Positions 60,152-64,000 of a stretch of DNA of 64,000 bases are shown in pieces. The position numbers and the translations under genes were made by a program. The DNA is from an uncultured Acidobacteriota bacterium (GTDB lineage Bacteria > Acidobacteriota > Terriglobia > Terriglobales > Acidobacteriaceae): positions 124,001-188,000 of the forward strand of contig CAILAC010000017.1 in NCBI GenBank assembly GCA_903832055.1, given 5' to 3'. The notes beneath the pieces were generated by a model. That model worked only from the letters and a program-made list of their open reading frames with translations, ran no database searches and had not been told where the DNA came from. Position 1 is the first letter of the stretch; every line of letters begins with the position of its first letter.

Positions 60152-61903
60152 GTGAGCGCGCGCATCGACGATAACTTCTGCAGTCCACTCTCACGCAGGG
60201 CATTTCTCCGCACCATCGGCTCATTGGCGCTTGCCTCTGGTTTCGATTCACGCTCACTGGATGCGCTGACTCTTTCAGCAGCACCAGCATCTCAGCCAGA
60301 GGTCAAGCCGCTTTTCGCAGAGATTGCGTCTTCGAGCAGTGGCATCACGTGGTCCCATACTGCGGGTCTCTCTGCGGATATGTATCTCCCCGAAACCGTC
60401 GGTGCAGGCTGTGCCTTTCTTGATTTTGATAATGACGGGTGGATGGATATCTACCTCGTGAACAGCGGGCCGTGCGACTTCTACAAGCCATCAACACCCC
60501 TGCGCAATGCACTCTACAAGAACAATCGCGACGGCACATTTACTGACGTGACGGCAAAAGCCGGCGTATCCGGCAATGCGTATGGAATGGGTGTCGCTGT
60601 CGGCGACTACGACGGAGACGGCCTGCCTGACATGTTTGTATCGCAGTATCCGAACAGCATTCTGTATCACAACAATGGAGACGGAACCTTTACTGACGTC
60701 ACATTGAAAGCCGGTGTGAGCGCTGCTGGATGGGCTACAAGTGCCGTATGGTTTGACTACGATAACGATGGGAAGCTTGATCTCTTCGTTTGCCGCTTCG
60801 CTGACTTCAACAAATCTAAAAATGTCTTTTGTGGGGGTCACGGAGCAGGCGAGCGCTATTACTGCAAGCCAAACGTATTTGACGCGATGCCAAGCTGGCT
60901 ATTCCACAACAACGGCGATGGTACCTTCACCGATGTGAGCCGCGAATCGGGAATAGCGCATACGCTCGGAAAAGCGTGGGGCGTGGTTGCAGCAGACGTC
61001 AACAACGATGGCTTGCTCGATCTCTTTGTCGCCAGCGATACCGCGCCGAACGCGTTGTTTCTGAACCGGGGCAAGGGCGTATTCGAAGAGGCCGGGCTTC
61101 TGGCAGGAGTCGCCTTCAATCCCTTTGGCGTCGCGCGCTCTGGAATGGGAGTGGATGCGACGGATTACAACCAGGATGGGTCAATGGACCTATTTGTTGC
61201 CAACGTTGACCACGAAATGTACTCACTTTATCGCAACGCTAAAAACGGCACCTTTGATGATGTCGCGGCCCAGAACGCCATCGGCGCAACCACGCGCATG
61301 ATGAGCGGCTGGGGGCTCAAATTCTTTGACTATGACAACGATGGGGATATGGATCTCCTGATCGCCAACGGTCATCCGGACCTTACCGTGGAAGCACATC
61401 ACCCGGATTTGCAATATCAGGAAGCTACTTTGCTCTTCAAAGGCAGCGGCGAATCTTGGACGAACGTGAGCGCACAGGCAGGGCCCGCCTTCGCAAAAAA
61501 GATCGCAGGTCGAGGCCTTGCGCTGGGCGATTTTGACAACGATGGCGCAGTGGATGCCCTCATCTCGGTCAACAATGGTCCCCCCATGCTTCTCAAAAAT
61601 CAATCGGCACCGCAGAACCACTGGCTTGGTGTGAAGCTTGTGGGAACCGTATCGAATATCGATGCCATTGGTGCGCAGATCACTTATCAGAGCGGCGAGT
61701 TGAAACGGACCCGGACGAAAGTCGGAGGAGGCAGCTATCTGTCGTCGCATGACCCGCGGATGGTTCTTGGAATAGGTTCCAGAACAAAGATAGACTCGCT
61801 CGAAGTTCGATGGCCTAAGCCAGGCGGTACAACACAGCGGTTCACGGGTCTGCCGATTGATCGGTACATCACGATTGTTGAAGGAAAAGAAGGATGGCGC
61901 TGA
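60152..61903 (+). CDS. Tat-exported CRTAC1-family protein (FG-GAP repeats plus ASPIC/UnbV domain)
   Basis: 583 aa starting at GTG (AAAGGGA upstream). The N-terminus SRRAFLRTIGSLALASG is a twin-arginine signal, so it folds in the cytoplasm before export. Several FG-GAP/VCBS repeats with calcium loops follow: FLDFDNDGWMDIYLVN, VGDYDGDGLPDMFVS, WFDYDNDGKLDLFV, FFDYDNDGDMDLLIANG and LGDFDNDGAVDALI. The last 110 residues, NHWLGVKLVGTVSNIDAIGA through KVGGGSYLSSHDPRMVLGIG, are an ASPIC/UnbV domain. The protein should form a calcium-bound beta-propeller on the outside. The function is unknown; relatives are frequent in Acidobacteria and Bacteroidetes next to TPR proteins. Confidence 0.9.
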   Translation: MSARIDDNFCSPLSRRAFLRTIGSLALASGFDSRSLDALTLSAAPASQPEVKPLFAEIASSSSGITWSHTAGLSADMYLPETVGAGCAFLDFDNDGWMDIYLVNSGPCDFYKPSTPLRNALYKNNRDGTFTDVTAKAGVSGNAYGMGVAVGDYDGDGLPDMFVSQYPNSILYHNNGDGTFTDVTLKAGVSAAGWATSAVWFDYDNDGKLDLFVCRFADFNKSKNVFCGGHGAGERYYCKPNVFDAMPSWLFHNNGDGTFTDVSRESGIAHTLGKAWGVVAADVNNDGLLDLFVASDTAPNALFLNRGKGVFEEAGLLAGVAFNPFGVARSGMGVDATDYNQDGSMDLFVANVDHEMYSLYRNAKNGTFDDVAAQNAIGATTRMMSGWGLKFFDYDNDGDMDLLIANGHPDLTVEAHHPDLQYQEATLLFKGSGESWTNVSAQAGPAFAKKIAGRGLALGDFDNDGAVDALISVNNGPPMLLKNQSAPQNHWLGVKLVGTVSNIDAIGAQITYQSGELKRTRTKVGGGSYLSSHDPRMVLGIGSRTKIDSLEVRWPKPGGTTQRFTGLPIDRYITIVEGKEGWR

Positions 61904-62387
61904 GCAAGATCAGAATGGTGATCTGCCTGGCTCTTCGCACAGTCCCGCACGAACGAGGGTATCTCGCAATTGCCAACGAATACCGGCCAGCAAGCCACGA
62001 AGAACTTCTTTGCAGCGACTGAGTATCGGTTACTTCCCATGCTCACCAGAGTGATTCGTGAAGTGACTGCATCATGACTCCCGCTGCGTCGACATAACGT
62101 TCGCCGCTCAGCTTCTGACTGGACACTTCTGTATCCAATCTTGTACTTTTACAGCAACGCATTGCGGCTCAACCCCAAAGACCGATTCCGCAAGGGCGAT
62201 AACTGATGGCACAGGAAGCAGTTTTCACGTCGTGCCACGATGGATTCCCTATTCCTGAAATACTTTGGCAATCCGGAATTTCGCTGGAGTACGTGTGCGG
62301 ATCACCCGCGGAGATGGAAAGAAGAAGAACTAGCCGCTGGCCGCACGCGAGGCATCGGCTATTGCGACAATGACGGTGGAGGCATCC
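61904..62387. other. Intergenic region before the APC permease
   Basis: No supported gene. The plus-strand ORF at 62240-62476 has no family motif. No strong promoter was recognised except for the GGTGGAGG ribosome site at 62375-62382. Confidence 0.5.
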
Positions 62388-63896
62388 ATGGCGACACAAC
62401 CCGAATCGGCAGCGACTGCGAACGATCTTTCTCTGCAGCCTCCAGAAGAATTCAAGAAAGCACTCGGGCTTTTTGATTCCATCATGATCGTAGCGGGCAT
62501 CATGGTGGGCTCGGGCATCTTCATTGTCAGCGCGGAGATTACGCGGCAGGTGGGCGCTGCGGGCTGGCTGCTGGTGGTCTGGGCTATCACCGGAGTACTC
62601 ACGCTTGCCGCGGCGCTCAGCTACGGTGAACTCGCCGCGATGATGCCCGAGGCGGGCGGTATGTACGTCTACCTGCGCGAGGCCTTTTCTCCGCTGATCG
62701 GATTCCTGTACGGATGGACTCTGCTGACAGTCATCCAGACCGGGACAATTGCAGCGGTTGCCATCGCGTTTGCGCGCTTCAGTGGAGTTGCCTTCCCGCA
62801 AATCAGCGAAAGTAACTACCTCATCGCTCCCATTCGTCTTCTGCCTGGGTATGCCATCTCGCTTTCAACGGCACAGGTACTTGCGCTTGGAGTCATTCTG
62901 CTGATCACGATCGTCAATTGCCTTGGTGTCCATTGGGGCAAGTGGATCCAGAACATCTTCACGATGGCCAAGCTTACCGGGATGGTGGCGCTGTTGCTTC
63001 TGGGCGTAGTGGCCTGGATACTGCATCCGCAGGTGCTTGCTGCCAACTTTCACCAGGCGTGGCAACCCCAGGATGTGGTCGGCATCAGCGGCGTAAGCGC
63101 ACTCACAGCCTTCGGGATGCTGGTCGCACTTTGCGTCTCCCAGACCGGCTCATTGTTTTCTGCGGACTCATGGCATGACATCACCTTTGTGGCCGGGGAG
63201 GTCCGCAACCCCAAGCGCAATCTGCCGCTCGCCCTGGGGCTGGGAACCGGACTTGTCATTGCGCTCTATATGCTCTGCAATCTCTGCTACCTGGCGGTGG
63301 TTCCGCTGCATGCAATTCAAACCGCGCCCAATGACCGCGTAGCCACCCTGGTGGTTGATACCGTGCTGCCAAGCTTTGGCAAGCTGGCCATGGGAATTCT
63401 GATCATGGTATCGACCTTCGGCACCGTGAATGCACTTACTTTGGCTGGGGGGCGGGCCTGCTACGCCATGGCTCAGGATGGGCTGTTCTTCCGCCGTGCC
63501 GGCCGACTGAACCGGGCGCAAGTTCCGGGTTGGGCGCTGGCGCTGCAGTGCGTCTGGTCACTCGTTCTGGTGTTGCCGCGCACCTATGACGCGGCTACCG
63601 GGCAGTATGGGAATCTCTACAGCAATCTGCTGGACTATGTGATCTCCGCAGCGCTGCTGTTCTACATTCTCACCGTGTTTGCGCTGTTCCGGCTGCGGCG
63701 CACCCGCCCGGACGCACCGCGACCCTATCGGGCATGGGGATACCCGTGGCTGCCCGTCCTCTACATTGCCGGAGCAGGGATTGTGCTGGCAGTATTGTTC
63801 TGTTTCCGCACTGCGACTACTTGGCCGGGGTTGCTGATCATTGCGAGCGGCATTCCGGTGTACTTCTGGCTACGCAAGCAGTCGCGTTCGTTGTAG
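62388..63896 (+). CDS. APC-superfamily amino acid permease
   Basis: 502 aa from the ATG at 62388 with GGTGGAGG 6 nt upstream; the ORF-track start at 62370 is earlier by six residues. LGLFDSIMIVAGIMVGSGIF is the first transmembrane helix with the substrate-binding glycine loop of the APC family. YGELAAMMPEAGGMYVYLRE and a later FVAGEVRNPKRNLPLAL are other LAT/APC-type motifs. About twelve membrane segments are seen. It probably carries amino acids or related compounds across the inner membrane by exchange or proton symport. The substrate is unknown. It follows the CRTAC1 locus in the same direction after 484 bp. Confidence 0.9.
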   Translation: MATQPESAATANDLSLQPPEEFKKALGLFDSIMIVAGIMVGSGIFIVSAEITRQVGAAGWLLVVWAITGVLTLAAALSYGELAAMMPEAGGMYVYLREAFSPLIGFLYGWTLLTVIQTGTIAAVAIAFARFSGVAFPQISESNYLIAPIRLLPGYAISLSTAQVLALGVILLITIVNCLGVHWGKWIQNIFTMAKLTGMVALLLLGVVAWILHPQVLAANFHQAWQPQDVVGISGVSALTAFGMLVALCVSQTGSLFSADSWHDITFVAGEVRNPKRNLPLALGLGTGLVIALYMLCNLCYLAVVPLHAIQTAPNDRVATLVVDTVLPSFGKLAMGILIMVSTFGTVNALTLAGGRACYAMAQDGLFFRRAGRLNRAQVPGWALALQCVWSLVLVLPRTYDAATGQYGNLYSNLLDYVISAALLFYILTVFALFRLRRTRPDAPRPYRAWGYPWLPVLYIAGAGIVLAVLFCFRTATTWPGLLIIASGIPVYFWLRKQSRSL

Positions 63897-64000
63897 GTTC
63901 TTCTGCAGCATCGGCATCGGAAAGATGTCATTCCGATTGTGCCGGATTACCAGTCATATACAGCTATGCCGGGCTTTGAGGCCTGGATTTCTGTAAGTCT
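63897..64000. other. Sequence after the APC permease to the window edge
   Basis: 104 bases with no feature recognised. Confidence 0.5.

Overview
The window is a high-GC, gene-dense chromosomal segment with no rRNA, tRNA, CRISPR array or recognisable intact insertion sequence. The gene content points to an Acidobacteriota chromosome, probably Acidobacteriaceae/Terriglobales. The indicators are an acidobacterial-type VWFA protein, two very large Oar-like TonB-dependent receptors with N-terminal carboxypeptidase-regulatory domains, a CRTAC1/ASPIC-UnbV protein beside TPR proteins, a DUF2393-like protein, and many small hairpin repeats between genes. This assignment is inferred from family content, not from a marker-gene comparison.

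Layout, left to right. 1-4.4 kb: heme genes (hemH, cut by the window edge, and hemE), a repeat-rich spacer, a POT-family transporter and a lipocalin-like secreted protein. 4.8-10.4 kb: a VWFA protein, a two-domain sulfurtransferase, a GT61 glycosyltransferase, a tiny His/Gln-rich protein, a PhyH-like dioxygenase and dTDP-glucose dehydratase. 10.7-20.5 kb: an OmpA-like envelope protein, small membrane proteins, a DnaC-like ATPase, a membrane/spermidine-synthase fusion, rpmE, dusB, and a secreted toroid protein carrying a CxxCH motif. 20.5-30.3 kb: an uncharacterised protein with a NucS-like nuclease signature overlapping a DinB/YfiT gene, tldD and tldE separated by a disturbed 1.1-kb segment, a short UvrC-like protein and a higBA-type toxin-antitoxin pair. 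30.3-46.5 kb: GH27 alpha-galactosidase with a nearby duplicated tail fragment, rpe-bamD, ppc, an ABC-F ATPase, a J-domain protein, an S4-domain protein, a serine hydrolase, and a four-gene 2-keto-3-deoxy-sugar-acid operon (SDR, KDG kinase, KDPG aldolase, Zn-dehydrogenase). 47-64 kb: an alpha/beta hydrolase, a PIG-L deacetylase, two TonB-dependent receptors transcribed away from each other, two TPR proteins, a Tat-exported CRTAC1 protein and an APC permease.

The genes suggest a heterotrophic, polymer-degrading lifestyle. The alpha-galactosidase, esterase-like hydrolase, PIG-L deacetylase and large outer-membrane receptors could liberate and import glycan or glycoconjugate fragments. The KDG/KDPG operon would take sugar acids to pyruvate and glyceraldehyde-3-phosphate, and ppc would replenish oxaloacetate.

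The least explained items are the Oar receptor/TPR/CRTAC1 locus (49-62 kb), the NucS-like/YfiT overlapping pair (20.5-22.7 kb), the CxxCH toroid protein (19.4 kb), and two families of structured intergenic repeats. One of these families forms a three-hairpin composite element present twice. No computation was run. All family assignments come from reading motifs by eye.
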